Part shown: positions 33,150 to 45,001 of the stretch, one piece after another | Numbering within the stretch: the first letter of the stretch is position 1 | Layout of the letters: the number at the start of each line of letters is the position of its first letter | Origin: Locusta migratoria | Taxonomy: Eukaryota > Arthropoda > Insecta > Orthoptera > Acrididae | DNA: 64,000 nucleotides | Assembly: GCA_026315105.1 (NCBI GenBank) | Contig: CM048744.1 | Location: 931,735,503-931,799,502 of the forward strand | Direction of reading: 5' to 3' | Notes under the pieces: generated by a model | What the model saw: the letters and a program-made list of their open reading frames with translations, nothing else | The model's database searches: none | What the model was told of the DNA's origin: nothing | Made by a program: the position numbers and the translations under genes

Positions 33150-34160
33150 ACACTGTCTGCATATGCTATAATTTTCTTGTCATATGTTGTTGAACCTTGG
33201 TGAACTTCCCTCCTTATGTTGGTGAACAGAGCAAGTTAAATCACTTACAAATGCATTACAGCATATCACTAGGATTCTTTCTGCACTTGCTGACATTCAA
33301 CGACTACATGTAAGTTTAAGATTTCTGAGGTTATGTTTCTGTTGAGTTCCACACCTATGCAACTAACAAATATCTGGAATGAATGACGACTTTTCTGTCC
33401 CTTTCGAGTTTCAAATATGAGCAAAATTGTTGTAGTTATGAACGCTACTGTTACTTTTGAATTGAGTTGAGTTATTAATAACAAATTTATAAGTGAATTT
33501 ATATATTATGAGAGTACTTTGAAGACTCCTAGTTTCTCAAATAAATGTCTGCAGGATGATCTTGGGTGGGCCAGTACATATGTGGCTCAGAATTCTACTC
33601 ATTTGTTGGGAACAAACTTTTAATACTTGCTGGGAATGCCATCAGTTTCATGTGAGTAATTTCTAGTGAGTTTGTTACTTTTCTAATTGTATCAATTTGC
33701 ATAGGTGTAGCTTCTTTCATTAACACTCTTGTCTCTTCTAGTGAATTGAGATCCTATCTTCTCCATAATACTTTAAAAATATTCTCAACTTCTGACATTT
33801 TGATAGTAAATTTCTCATTCAGTTATGCTCTCAGAAATATGCTTTCGGACTTCTTCATTACCCTTTTTAACATTGCACAGTAGTTTTTATAATATCTGAC
33901 AGTTTCTGAGTCATTACTATTTCTTGCTGTTAGATACAATTCTCTTTTCTAGTTACAAAATATTTTTATCGCTTTGGTAAGCCATAGATTTTTACATAAT
34001 ATCTTACAATTATAGTTGACTATATTCCTGGAGCCATAGTCTTCAAAAACATTAATAATGTATCATGAAATCAGTTACATTTTAAATTAGTATTGCGTTC
34101 CTTGTACAACTCATCCCAGTTTAAATGCTGGAGGACTGCTTTAAATTAATGTTTGGAGCT
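33150..34160 (-). pseudogene. decayed jockey/CR1-type LINE linker region
   Basis: Minus-strand translation of about 33700-34150 gives, with corrections for stops, LQHLNWDELYKERN, FLKTMAPGI, NLWLTKAIKIF, LYLTARNSNDSETVRYYKNY and CAMLKRVMKKSE. This resembles the region between endonuclease and reverse transcriptase of non-LTR elements. Homology to 33150-33700 is weaker and inferred from continuity. Confidence 0.5.
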
Positions 34161-36283
34161 ATGTTATTTACTATAACTAGCTGTGCACCATGATGAGAAG
34201 ACCATTCCCAACAGGACAGATGTTTATGTTGTTAGACTTATCTTGGTCTATAAAAAAAGGTATGGGCTGCTGTACTTTACACGACAAATTCAAAAACACA
34301 ACAAAATCAAAAGAAAAAAATCAACGCCAGCTTGCGTATGTAGTTGTAGTGGCAGATCCCTCCAGCGAACTAACATCATTCCTTTCATTCCAAGACGCGT
34401 CACTGTTGTTATACCAGCTAATTAGATCATAACGTTCTGGGTGCTCATTGTAGATTTGCATGCTAGGAAGACTGTTTTTGAAGGTATTCTACGAATTGGA
34501 AGTATTGAAACATTTAGACCGTTCCAGCGCATTGAAATAAATTCGACGGCGAAGTTGAAAATTTGTGCTGTAACGGTATTAGAACCCGGATTTCTCACTT
34601 CAGGCCAGTGATCGCCTTAAACAAATAGGATATCCAGGCACGCTTCGCTGCCTGTCCAAATTCTCAACTGCTAGCTCACTACTATGATAGTGTCCTGCGC
34701 ATTACTTCTTCTTGCTTATAGCCTATACTCAATATTGGATACCCCCAAGGGATCGAGGACATTTGTGCATCTGTACAGAAATCGTGAATTTCCTGTTGGG
34801 GTCATAGATGAGGAGCAGTTAATCTAAACGTATAATGTCCGTTGATTCAAATTTTTCAGGAGAAGTGAAAAACTGATATCTGCTAAACTACTCAATAAAA
34901 TTTTAAGCTGTTTTCACAGATCCGTTTTGAAGTACTGAACTAGAATATACCTTGCAACAGATCTTTAGATCTTTTTTTTTTTTTACATTAGAAAATCCAT
35001 TTTTACATCAGAAAATCCATTTATATTTCGGACAATATGCATTTTGATCCGTCATATAAGACATTACACGTCTTGATGCGTTTTTAGTAACACATCCTAA
35101 TTACTTCGCTTAAATTTTTATGTTTGAAAATGTTATCTTATATCAGACATTCGCACTTCACATAAGGTGTATCATTTATAATAACATAAGATTAATGTTA
35201 ACTTCAAGGAATGCTACAAAGCTTTACATTACTGTGAAAAACTGGATCAACACAACATTCTGTTACAGGCAGAATATTATAGGGTACAGTAAATTTACTA
35301 AATTAAATTTACTACATTTTGTCTATTCCAGATTCTTCATGTAAGCAATCACAATCAATATGTTCAGGAGTGAACCTGCTGCATGGAACTTCTAAAGCCG
35401 ACACGAAAGAAGAAGAAGAAGAAGGAAAAAAAAAAAAAAAAAAAATTTCATTCTTTCCAATGTGTGCCGAATCTGGAGCTTTACCTGATTTGTTTCCATT
35501 GGTCGTTTTGATTTCTTCTTCATTTTTTTCTTGTTCTACGATCTATACCATCCTTCTCAACAACCACACATTCTTCTTCTAAATCCACTGGGAGCAATAC
35601 ACACAAACCACAACACTATATTGCCGCTGTGCACGGCTAACAATGATTTGGCTCAAGTAGTGTCAAACAATGCCAGAAGGCGACAGTGCCGTAAGCTATA
35701 ATACTTTGAAGTATTGTAAGCTCTGACACATGTTAAACTCGCCAGTATTACCAAATTGGAGGAAATGAAAGCAAAATAAAAACTTAAATGGTGGACATCA
35801 TACGTTCTGATTCATTCAGTGATATGGACATAATACGACTGGATTTAACCATGCATTTTCAATATACTATTTCAGTGTTAAAATATACTAATAGATTAAA
35901 TCTGAATGCAGGAGCGTATAGAGCACATAAAATACCTCCGAAAACCATATAATATCTAATTTTGTCCGGAAGTGGACAATATACGTTTTGATTAGTTGCT
36001 CCTCATATGCAATTATTGAAATAGTGTCTGTTCTTTCGTGCATGTCCGAATTCAATAACTGTGTATATGCCCCCAACAGGCAATTCACAATTTTAATGTC
36101 GGTGTATTGGATAGATCATACTTTTTCGGACATGGGATCCTGTTTGTTTGGTGTTTATCGACGAGATCCTTACTCAGTTTTTATTAATTACGGAAAGCGC
36201 TGAGCACCCACGCCGGAAAATTTAAGCATTTGCTGCGTTCTAACGCGAGTCCGAGAACGTTTCCATTATGAGATAAAATATCT
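34161..36283. other. mostly unassigned AT-rich sequence
   Basis: A possible worn tRNA-headed SINE lies at about 34565-34690 on the minus strand (TTAGAACCCGG as a B-box complement, then GGCCAGTGATCGCC). An A run lies at about 35428-35447. Two overlapping frames at 34183-34432 have no motif. Nothing else is supportable. Confidence 0.35.
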
Positions 36284-36325
36284 TGGCAGCGGTGGGATTC
36301 GAACCCACGCCTCCGAAGAGACTGG

Positions 36326-36383
<58 letters not shown>

Positions 36384-36579
36384 CTATGTGTAGTTCTGTT
36401 CGTTGCGGACGTTGATCAAGTTTGTTCGTTTTTGTTCGATGTGTTCTTGGCTCAGCTTTTTTATTACAGAGGCCGTTCAGCCCTCTGACCGGGCGCGCTG
36501 AGCCACGGCGCCCGGCTATAGATTGACCAATTGCACTGGTGCCTTAAACCAGCGCCTTAGACCGCTCGGCCACGCTACC
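36284..36579 (-). pseudogene. tRNA-Leu(AAG) gene disrupted by a SINE
   Basis: Removing the insert at 36332-36534 and one copy of its duplication leaves a canonical class II tRNA on the minus strand. The acceptor arms are GGTAGCG and CGCTGCC with discriminator A. A-box region TGGCCGAGCGG, anticodon stem CTGGT/ACCAG around loop TTAAGGC (anticodon AAG), a variable arm, and B box GGTTCGAATCC are all present. The insertion falls in the anticodon arm, so the gene should be non-functional. No CCA is encoded, as expected for a nuclear gene rather than a retro-copied tRNA. Confidence 0.88.
36332..36534 (-). mobile_element. SINE inserted in the tRNA-Leu gene
   Basis: The insert is ~203 bp with a ~50-nt T run at the left, so its A tail lies on the minus strand. 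Perfect 11-bp duplications ACTGGTGCCTT lie at 36321-36331 and 36535-36545. Minus strand: head GCCGGGCGCCGTGGCTCAGC, then AACGGCCTCTGTAATAAAAAA, then a GAACAAAAACGAACAAAC-rich body. It is a different family from A and B, with no close second copy in the window. Confidence 0.85.
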
Positions 36580-36863
36580 AGATGGAGCCTACTCTCCCGC
36601 GGAGGCAGATGTCGGCCGCTAGGTGGCAGTATGTGACGCAACTCTTTTTCAATTCGGGAGAGAAACAGCGTGTTGTAGAATTTCTAAACATAGAAAGCGT
36701 ATCTCCAACTGAAATTTACTGAAGAGTGGCCTCAGTGATCCTTTCTGGAGTTCTCTTCAACGATACTTTTTACGGCATCAAAATGCCGAACGCTGCGTTT
36801 ATAATTTTTTACAATGTTTTTTAAGGAACCCATCACCCTCACGCTTAAACGCAAAAGAAATTG

Positions 36864-37201
36864 ATTGAAACACAAGGTATTACTGTTACCAGTCACTTTG
36901 TTTTATTGTATCCACAACGCGTTTCGAGGGTTTAAGCCCCCATCATCAGGTGGAATCACATTAAGCTGAGTACATATAGGTAAGGTTGACTCGTTGCACA
37001 AATTTGTTACATGAAAGTGAGGTTATGACAACACAAGAGTCCTGTGGCCACTAGAGACAGTGCAGTAGGTCAATCTAACCAATATGTACGCTGCTTAATG
37101 TCATTCCACTTGATGATGGGAGTTTAAACCCTCGAAACGTGTTTCAATCAGTTTCAAACAACAGTCACGGTAAAGCCTTTAGCAAAATGTTTTCATTTAA
37201 A
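36864..37201. mobile_element. 338-bp insertion made of inverted hammerhead-like modules
   Basis: The insertion is flanked by 13-bp direct repeats GCAAAAGAAATTG (36851-36863 and 37202-37214). On the minus strand near 36918-36950 there is CTGATGATGGGGGCTTAAAC, CCTCGAAACGCGTTGTGG, then AATAAAA. On the plus strand near 37108-37140 there is TTGATGATGGGAGTTTAAAC, CCTCGAAACGTGTTTC. CTGATGA, a short stem-loop, then GAAAC is the hammerhead core. The GAAAC is followed by a self-complementary ACGCGT, which fits the dimeric hammerheads described for Penelope-like elements. Confidence 0.6.
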
Positions 37202-37214
37202 GCAAAAGAAATTG

Positions 37215-39123
37215 TTGACAGATGCCCAGTCTCCTCTGTTTCATATCAGCAGTGGGTATGTTGGGCACCCACAGTGCACACTGTATGATCACGATGAGTC
37301 TCGTGAATTGCCGTACGCCGTTACCCATTTTGAGCTCTGACAAATCTCATTCTTTTATGGATTTCAATAGGAGGCACATATTCTGCGGTTAGAAACTCAA
37401 TTACACCTCACTGTTTCTCACACAACGATACAGCTACACACTGCACAAGCTAAAATGTCCCACAAGCTACATTTCGGAGCCCTATTTCAGTTTCAGAAGT
37501 AGCAGCTATGGAGTCAGCGAACCGGAAAAGATGGAGGAGTACTTCTATACTCCGGCCAATGAGAACTCGCTATGCTGTCAGCCAATGAGCTACGACATAA
37601 TACTGGCAAAAAGCATTTCTGAAATTTGTGTTAACGTTATGTTTCGTGTTGTAGGCTAGTAAATGTTGTGTTGTGGTTATACTGCGCGGTAACATAATTG
37701 AATGATGTGATTTCCCATGGTTTAAGAGTGGAGAACATGTGTTACGAATGTATCATTACTTTTTACAATATAACCTGATCCATTTTTGTTCACCGATTCA
37801 CATACCGAGCACCATGGTCTAATTTAAAAGATACTGATCCTTTGAAACATTGATAATTCGTAATGGAGCTTTATCATTTGTTAGGAAAGTGTCATTACTT
37901 TTTACAATACAAATTGATCCATTCTCTTCCACGCATCCACTTACTTAACTAAAAATACTATCCGCTTTAAATACTGGTCATTTGCAATGGCAGATGCCGC
38001 GTGACAGGAGAATCACGTATTTGTCACAAATGGAATATTGTATATTGGTTCTCTGTTGTCTTTCATGTCCATGGTATAGAATCTTATGCCTCGGTAAATT
38101 GCACCTGTTCGTGAAACCACACTCGTCACACAAAACTTGAAACATATTCACATTGCTCATTCTTCCCGTTCAAAAGCTCAGCAAATGAAGAAAACAGAGA
38201 ATGCAAGGGAGAAATTAAGCGCCCAAGACATTTGAGCATCTCAATGGCTGACGGCATAGCGAGTTCTCTTTTCTGCAAGTCTTCAAGGACTCGCAAAATG
38301 TGGATGATTTTTAAAACCCTTATACACACAAATAGCGAAATGTATATGGAAACAGATAAAAATCAATTGTTATTATAGTAAAAGAATTGAAGTCATTCAG
38401 AACAAATTATAATAAAAGAAATACAAAGGAACAAGATTGGATTGAAACATGCAGCTGATTCTAACGTGCCACATTTTTTTATTTTTTTATTTTTATTTTG
38501 ATACATTAAATTTTTATGAGATATTTTTAGCACGTTTTGGGTTAAAATGTGTCAATCTTCTTCTTACTTTTGAAACAGGATATAAATAAATAAATATAAT
38601 CCAGATATTGTCACATTGTCATTTGTCACAATATAGATTTCTTGAATTCGTATTTTAAAAAAATAAAAGCATTTGCAAAACTACCGTTCATCTAATGAGC
38701 GAACTTCAAACCACTAATAATTATTAGAAACACTAATCCTCATTAATACGATAATCTCCATTCTTATATCATTCCTTAATTTACAGTTTTACTTTACGTG
38801 AGTTCAAAGTCAGATCGAGAACCGAAAACCAGCTGGCGTCCGTATTCAGTGTGTCTCCACATCAGAGATATTAACACTAATATTGCTCACTGTCGATTCG
38901 CTGTCTACAGCAACCATCAATATATTGCACAATATTATTGCCCAATATTTTTGATAGTCTACAGTCCGCTTGATAAAGATTCGAAGGTATTAAATTCCAG
39001 CATGCCTTCGTATATGTATGATCTTGTTAATTTTATTTCCTGCAATTTTGACATTTAATTCTAGTGGTGCTTTTGCGCATATGACTGTTTCACTATTTTA
39101 GTTAAATTCAATTTTGTACTAAT
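37215..39123. other. no firm feature
   Basis: AT-rich. A short patch at 38900-38965 (CAATATATTGCACAATATTATTG) resembles motifs in the MITE that follows and may be a fragment of a related element. No gene is recognised. Confidence 0.4.
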
Positions 39124-39540
39124 CCCTTAAGCGGCTCCTACACAGTCAATAATATTGACAATAATATTGTGCAATATTATTGTCGTTCTCTCCTAGACTG
39201 TTCAGTAATATTATTCAAAAATATTGTGGAGTGAAATGTTGGAAGATAAAGACTCTGCTGCTGTTATTATTGCTTTACTTTGTTGCAAACACACGAAAAT
39301 AACAGACGTGGTACAAGTAAACAAACAGCAAACATAAAAACTTAGCGCCAATCTGTCAACGATATTGTTAATACTGCCCACAGACGGCACAATATTTACA
39401 GGCAGCGTAATATATTTCAGAAGTTTTTGATGTTCTCAATATTATTGCGCTTCTTCTCAATCGCATCCCTTGACCGTCAATATTATTGCGCAGCCGGAAA
39501 ATATTGTCAATATTATTGACCGTGTAGGGGCCGCTTTAGT
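39124..39540. mobile_element. MITE with CAATATTATTG-rich inverted ends, ~415 bp
   Basis: The ends GCGGCTCCTACACAGTCAAT and the reverse complement of ATTGACCGTGTAGGGGCCGC match with two or three changes. Both continue inward with AATATTGACAATA. The interior repeats CAATATTATTG-type palindromes. The target duplication is unclear because the flanks are TTAA-like at left and TTTA at right. It has no coding capacity. Confidence 0.6.
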
Positions 39541-39971
39541 ATTGTATCTAAAACAAGATTATTTGGAGATTTCTATGATCTGGAACTGTCACGTCTAAGT
39601 CATATCTGTAGTCATCGTATTCAAAGCCTGGGAATTAGATGATAAATTATTATTAATGTAGTAGCTCTTGTTTGTCACAGAAGAATGCTATGTTTCTAAA
39701 AACCAGTTCGTAACGGTGTCATATCACGAATCCAATGGTTCGAACGAGTCTAACGGCCCTTATCTTGTAGACAGGTCAAATTCTACAACTTCGGTAACAG
39801 GAGACACTTTTTTCATTTCCAGCTGCACCAGCGCTGCCAACGTTTCTGTCAAAATAAAGGAGTCTTTAACCCGGCCCAATACTAATGCACAAATACCACT
39901 AACACTCAACTGTTCCTTTCACAAAATCTAATCTTTTATTCATGGTGCCAACATAAGTTTAAAAGTACCTG

Positions 39972-40172
39972 GCCGGCCGCGGTGGCCGAGGGGACTGAGG
40001 CGCTCCAGTCACGGTCTGCACGGCCACTACGGTCGGGGGTTCGAATCCCCCCTCGGGCATGGATATTTGTGCCGTCCTTAGGACAAGCTAGTTGATAAGT
40101 ACTTTGTACGTTTAAGTACTGATGACCCCGAAGTTGAGTCCCATAAGCTATACAAACATTTGAACATTTTTG
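39972..40172 (+). mobile_element. SINE family A
   Basis: A complete copy with perfect 11-bp duplications AAAAGTACCTG at 39961-39971 and 40173-40183. Confidence 0.92.
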
Positions 40173-40765
40173 AAAAGTACCTGATTACTACAGGAAACGT
40201 TTTCCTGCTCTTATAATTCGGTGCATCGGAAGCCACAAAAAAAGGAGCTATAGCTCGTGACCATTAAGCGTATCTACGCAACTATATTTCATGGCGCTAT
40301 CAAAATTTCGCAATAGACTTTCCTTTCGTCCTATTACAATTAATTGTTTTTGGCCACATCAGAATCCACAGATTTCCCCTCTACAAGTTTATTTATGCAG
40401 AGCATATTAGTTCTTCAGTCCAGAGACTTGTTTGATGCAGCTCTTCACCCTAATATTTTATCCTGAGCAAGCCTCTTTATCTCCTCATATGAACAGCAAA
40501 CCACATGTATTTGAATCTGCCTTCTGTATTCGTCTCATAGTCTCCCTCTGCGATTTTTCCACACACATTTCCCATAATTCGCTCCATTGACATCTCAGGA
40601 GGCGTCCCACAAGTCGATCCCTTCTTTTAGTCAAGATATGACAGAAATTTCTTTTCTCCCTAATTCTATTCAGTACATCCTCATTAGTTACGCATTCTAC
40701 CCATCTAAGCTTCAGCATTCTTCTGTGGCACCACATTTAAAAAGCTTTTATCGTCTCTTGTCTGA

Positions 40766-40992
40766 CTGAGCGAGGTGGCGCAGTGGTAACGCACTAGCCT
40801 TGCATTCGGAAGGATGGTGGTTCAAATCCACCTCCGGCCATCCAGATTTACGTTTTCCGTGATTTTCCTAAATCACTCCCGGCAGATGCCGGGATGGTTC
40901 CTTTCAAAAGGCCCTTTCAAAGGGCACGAGCGTTAGCTCCGTCTCTAATGACCAAGCTGTCGACAGAACGTTAAACCCTAAGCATCCATCCA
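40766..40992 (+). mobile_element. tRNA-headed SINE with (ATCC)n-like tail (family D)
   Basis: The head GGTGGCGCAGTGGTAACGC (A box) and GGTTCAAATCC (B box) are followed by a body with CCGGCAGATGCCGGGATGG and an end GCATCCATCCA. Perfect duplications TCTCTTGTCTGA lie at 40754-40765 and 40993-41004. Confidence 0.85.
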
Positions 40993-41121
40993 TCTCTTGT
41001 CTGAACTATTCTTGTTGAATCTCCAATATGGCAACACTATATAAATGCCTTCATAAAAGAATTCCTAATACTTAATATTCAATGTTAATAAACTCCTCTG
41101 TTTCAAAACACTTTTCTTCCA

Positions 41122-41370
41122 TAGAAGTTTGTCATTCTAAGATGCAATCTGTTCAATTGATTTATTATGCAAAAAACAGGCAATTCTTTAATTATCTTTT
41201 ATTAAGGTACTGGTTTCGGCAGATTAAACTATCATCGTGGGATCTTTGATTCATGTAAGAGAGGAAACCTTATGATGCGGCGCATGTAAACGAAAGATGC
41301 GATGACAGCACTAAACTGATCATCTCACTAAAAAAAATTAGCGATCTTGACTGTTTTTGCATAATAAAAG
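41122..41370. mobile_element. 249-bp hammerhead-module insertion in the RTE remnant
   Basis: It is flanked by CTTTTCTTCCA/CTTTTATTCCA (41111-41121 and 41371-41381, one mismatch) inside LINE coding sequence, so it is a discrete insertion. Inverted ends TTATTATGCAAAAAACAG and CTGTTTTTGCATAATAA lie near its borders. A minus-strand module GATGATAGTTTAATCTGCCG, AAACCAGTACC, then AATAAAAG has the TGATGA-like, GAAAC, AATAAA order. Confidence 0.5.
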
Positions 41371-41612
41371 CTTTTATTCCAATTGCCACTCTGCATTTTA
41401 TATCATCTGTACTGCGACCATCGTACGTTATTTTCCTTCCTAAGTAAGAAAACTCGTAATCACCTTAATTGTCTCGTTCCTCGTTTCTTCAGCTTGGCCG
41501 TTTTTCTTAGACTACATAGGCCTACCACACCCTTACTTTGCTCTTGTTGAAGTTCATCTTACACGCTCCTTTCAACACACTATCCATTCCGTTCAAGTGC
41601 TCTTCCAGGTAA

Positions 41613-42565
41613 GGTTGTATTTCACTACATGATACAGCACCACTAATTCAGCTACTGCAGCTTTGACATTTTCACCACTAGCGTGGCTGTTACATACGCC
41701 CTAATAGTTGAATATCTGAGAGGCTTAATTAATTTCCCAAATGTTTTATATTCCGTCCTTAGATTTTGAGGTTCTGTTGACAGCCTGTATTACAAATATG
41801 TGTACATTATGAACTCGCGCTAGTATTGTTAAATTACCGGATTAATCAAAGAATGAAATTCTTCTTTTGCTATGTACAGAAGTATTTTCGCGTCATTTTA
41901 GGCTTAGGTTTTGATTCATCTATGGTACATTAATATGATAAGATGGAACAAAAACTAATACGACTGCATTCAAAAAAGAAGCAACAATAAGATGGCAATA
42001 TAACCCGTGACGCGATGGTGCGTTTAACATTGTTTCAGTGTTGCTAGGTCTTGAAAAAATTTTCCGGAGGTCGTAATGGAAAAAAATCCGGCGATTTGTG
42101 CACAGTTTCCGGAGACGCTTTCGAAAAATACATTAAATGTTATTATAACCTATCACAATACATGAACCTACAATAAAAAGGTATATACTTCAATGTTTCC
42201 ACTCATCAGTTTGAATAGTAATCACCACATTCCTTTCCTCGTTGATGTCACTTTTTATCAACTTAGCGGTCTCTTTTCCCTTCTTCTTCCGCCGCTTTCT
42301 GATAGACGTCACTGTTCATGAGTCAAGTCAACACCAACTTCAAAACCGTAGCACAATGCTCAGTTTCTGAACCGTTTAGAATGCAGGAGTCCGGTAACCG
42401 TCGTCGTTAATCATCGATTTCTGGTTTTTGTTTTCATTCTGTTTATAGTTCAAAACGCCCTCTCAGCAATGGCGGAAGGGTGTGGTAAACACAGGAGTAA
42501 CGACATTAAGGAGGATAGATTTAGAAAAACCAATTTCTGGCATATATGAACATTATAGTTTATTT
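41613..42565. other. no recognised feature
   Basis: Unassigned, AT-rich. The leftmost part may still be worn RTE sequence. Confidence 0.4.
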
Positions 42566-42568
42566 AAG

Positions 42569-42735
42569 CCAGCCGCGGTGGGCGAGCTGATTGCGGCGCG
42601 CCAGTCACGTTCTGCACGGCCACTACGGTCGAAGGTTCGAATCCCCCCTCGTGAATGGATATTTGTGCCGTCCTTAGTATTAGCTAGTCAGGAGATTTTA
42701 ACTTTTCCCCATTTATCCTGGTAGTTAAGAAAAAC
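42569..42735 (+). mobile_element. SINE family A, damaged tail
   Basis: The head and B box GGTTCGAATCC are intact. The body reads normally to TTAGTATTAGCTAGT, then diverges and ends near GGTAGTTAAG. The adjacent family B SINE follows at once. Confidence 0.8.
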
Positions 42736-42925
42736 AAATGTTCAAATGTTTGTAAATCTATAGCACTTAACTTTTTTATCATCAATCCTTAGGCTTAGAA
42801 ACTACTTAAATTAAGTTAAACTAACCTAAGGACACACACACACACACTCGAACCTCCGACGGCGAGCAACCGCGCGCTCCCCAGCAAGGCGCCTTAGAAC
42901 GCTCGGCAACTCCACCATCTCCGGA
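42736..42925 (-). mobile_element. SINE family B
   Basis: A reverse copy. The tail is at left (TGTTCAAATGTTTGTAAATC), with a CA run near 42835-42848 and a tRNA-Leu-like head at right (CGCGCGCTCCCC, GCTCGGCAACTCCACC). It abuts the family A copy tail to tail. Confidence 0.78.
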
Positions 42926-43239
42926 GACCTGGCGACATTGCATTGTTTTGTATTCGCTACATATCGATTATTACTTCACTATCGATTAAACGGTGTGGTA
43001 AAGATAATACAGAAACGAGATTTGAAAAGTATACCGCATCTTTAACCGTCTATCGGTGTCATTTTCACTTATACGGCAGGCAGATTCTCCCGAATTTGGC
43101 TTAAGGAAAATCTGAATACGGGAGTTCTCGAACAATGCGGTAAGGTTGGCACGGCATGCACACTTAGCGAGCCTCTGCAACGTTGCTATTACTGCGCAAG
43201 TGTACGCGAGACCCTGATCGGCATGACAAAACACCAATC

Positions 43240-43975
43240 CACGTGTGACGCATCGCGTCGTAAGATAAGCCGGCGGTTTCCGATTTCCGAAGCTAGAAAG
43301 CGGCCCATTGCAACAAGCAGGAGCGGTCGGTAATTGTGCAACGAGGAGAACCGTGTCGCCTTGAGCCAGGGAAAGCGCCAACCAGAGACGGCAGATAGGA
43401 CAGCGCTCTCCTTCACGAAATCCGCTGAATCTTCATGTGTTTCTGTATCACTGCAATAGTTCGTGAACCCATAAACCCTCTTATCTGTGCTGCGGTAGCA
43501 GTACGATCTGCCACTTCTGTCCTTATAATGCGACGATGTTGGACGTTTATGCTACAGGGACGTCCAAAACCCCGGGTTCGTTCAAAGAGCTGCAGGGCTG
43601 CAACCGCGCATGCGCAGTACGGACATTCGTGTTCAAAGAGAAATCCTGCAGCTCCCTGCAGCCTGCCGGCTGTTCAAGGAAGCTCCCCGCTGCAGCGTCC
43701 TGCAGCTTTCTGGCTGCATGAGCTGCAGGGAAAATTTCCTCCTGCAGCCTGACTGACGTCATCGGTACCGCGCATGCGCGGTAGTGCCTGCTTTGCTGCT
43801 GCAGGAAGTTGCAGGAAGCTGCAGTCCTGCAGCTCTTTGAACGAACCTCCCGTCTACGGGAGTGCGAATGTTCACGTGACCATTGCAACCAGCATCGTTG
43901 CACAACTGAAGCACCACGTCCAACTTGAAATTCTCTAAGAGGATCATCCCTCAACTTAGAACGCCGCAATATTAC
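43240..43975 (-). pseudogene. Tc1-like transposase N-terminal remnant split by a MITE
   Basis: Minus strand: LRDDPLREFQVGRGASVVQR then CWLQWSREHSHSRR (43855-43960) resembles the first helix-turn-helix of Tc1-type transposases. After the MITE at 43575-43848, RTEVADRTATAAQIRGFMGS continues as the second DNA-binding subdomain (near 43450-43540). Downstream frame is lost near 43400. The catalytic domain is not visible. Confidence 0.5.
43575..43848. mobile_element. CTGCAG-rich MITE, copy 1
   Basis: The ends GGTTCGTTCAAAGAGCTGCA and CTGCAGCTCTTTGAACGAAC C are inverted. The interior has many CTGCAG palindromes and GCGCATGCGC. Short duplications CCCG lie at 43571-43574 and 43849-43852. A nearly identical copy lies at 59139-59413. 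Frames called here are composition artefacts. Confidence 0.85.
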
Positions 43976-44130
43976 CCACCTCTTTCATTTGGCTGTAGGA
44001 AGTCTGTTTGCTTCACATGTTGATATCACACGGAGCCCCATGGCTGAAAACAATCCTTATTAAATGTACATACAGATGTCTCCCCCAGGTGACATCGTAT
44101 CAAAATCGTCGTCGTCTTTCTAGGTCTATA

Positions 44131-44335
44131 GCCAACGGCTGTGCTGCAGTGGCTACATCGATTTCCGTTAGATCGCCGAAGTTAAGCATTGTCGGGCTAG
44201 GCTAACATGTGGATGGGTACCTGATGAACCTTTCGAGGCGTCTGGGAGTAGTAGTTGTAATAGTTTCCAGGTGTACTATTTTTTCTGGCACCGTAGGTAC
44301 AAATGGTGGGTCACAATTACAATTATTTTAAAAAT
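44131..44335 (+). mobile_element. 5S rRNA-derived SINE or 5S pseudogene
   Basis: The start GCCAACGGC, then GATCGCCGAAGTTAAGCATT, GTCGGGCTAGG and GTGGATGGGTACC match the order and spacing of 5S rRNA, including the internal control region recognised by TFIIIA. After about 44232 the sequence departs from 5S into an unrelated ~100-nt body. Fusion to a non-5S body favours a 5S-headed SINE over a plain pseudogene. Confidence 0.7.
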
Positions 44336-45001
44336 ATAGGCCTACTTCAAAATGCATAATTGTACAATTTTTTGTGAAATATCAATGCAAATCCTAGCAC
44401 GATGACATTTAATAAGTGAACATTGAGATGTACGATAACAAAATCCCTCATTTGTTGGCAGTGTAAAATAGCATCAAAGAGAATGTAGGCGTTAGTGTTT
44501 ATGGACAAAAAGCTTGAGACATGTAAGGTGGGTAAGGGAACACTCTTGAAAAAGTTTTGCGTATAAGAAATTAAAGACGTTGCATGATTCTTAATCATTG
44601 GCCTACATTTACGGTGAAGTGATGGTAACTGGCGACAATGCTTCCTCCGAATATGTCACGAAAAGACCAAAAAGATAAGAGATTCCAGGTCACAACAATT
44701 CCACACACGCCTTAAGCTAGCCAGTGCAGTTAGACAAAGATAATTACTACATAACGAAGTTGTCGCCCAATCTGACGACATTATGGCAAATAAATAAACT
44801 TGAAGACAGTATTCTAGAAATGGAAGATGAAGCAGAGGAAGATGAGATAGGAGATACAATACTGCGAGAAGAATTTGTGAGAGCAGTAAAAGATTTGAGT
44901 AGAAACAAGGCACGTGGACTTGATGTTCCGTCTGAGCTGCTGTTATCGTTAGGAGAGCCAGTCATGAAGAAATTGTTCCACCTGGTATGCAAGATGTATG
45001 A

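Larger units (their letters stand above)
40412..41612 (-). pseudogene. RTE-type LINE 3' fragment with two nested insertions
   Basis: A minus-strand frame at 40485-40736 encodes MWCHRRMLKLRWVECVTNED and NFCHILTKRRDRLVGRLL, the C-terminal block of the RTE protein. Its upstream part continues at about 41005-41121 and 41371-41612 (segments matching the region around NINKRKTKIMECD). A tRNA-headed SINE (40766-40992) and a hammerhead-module element (41122-41370) interrupt it. It is diverged and dead. Confidence 0.78.

Noticed and set aside
43435..43969. Frames of 105 and 140 codons with Ser/Ala/Gln-rich peptides
   Set aside because: They cross the CTGCAG-rich MITE, and matching frames appear in its second copy. 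Only short Tc1-like patches outside the MITE are credible.
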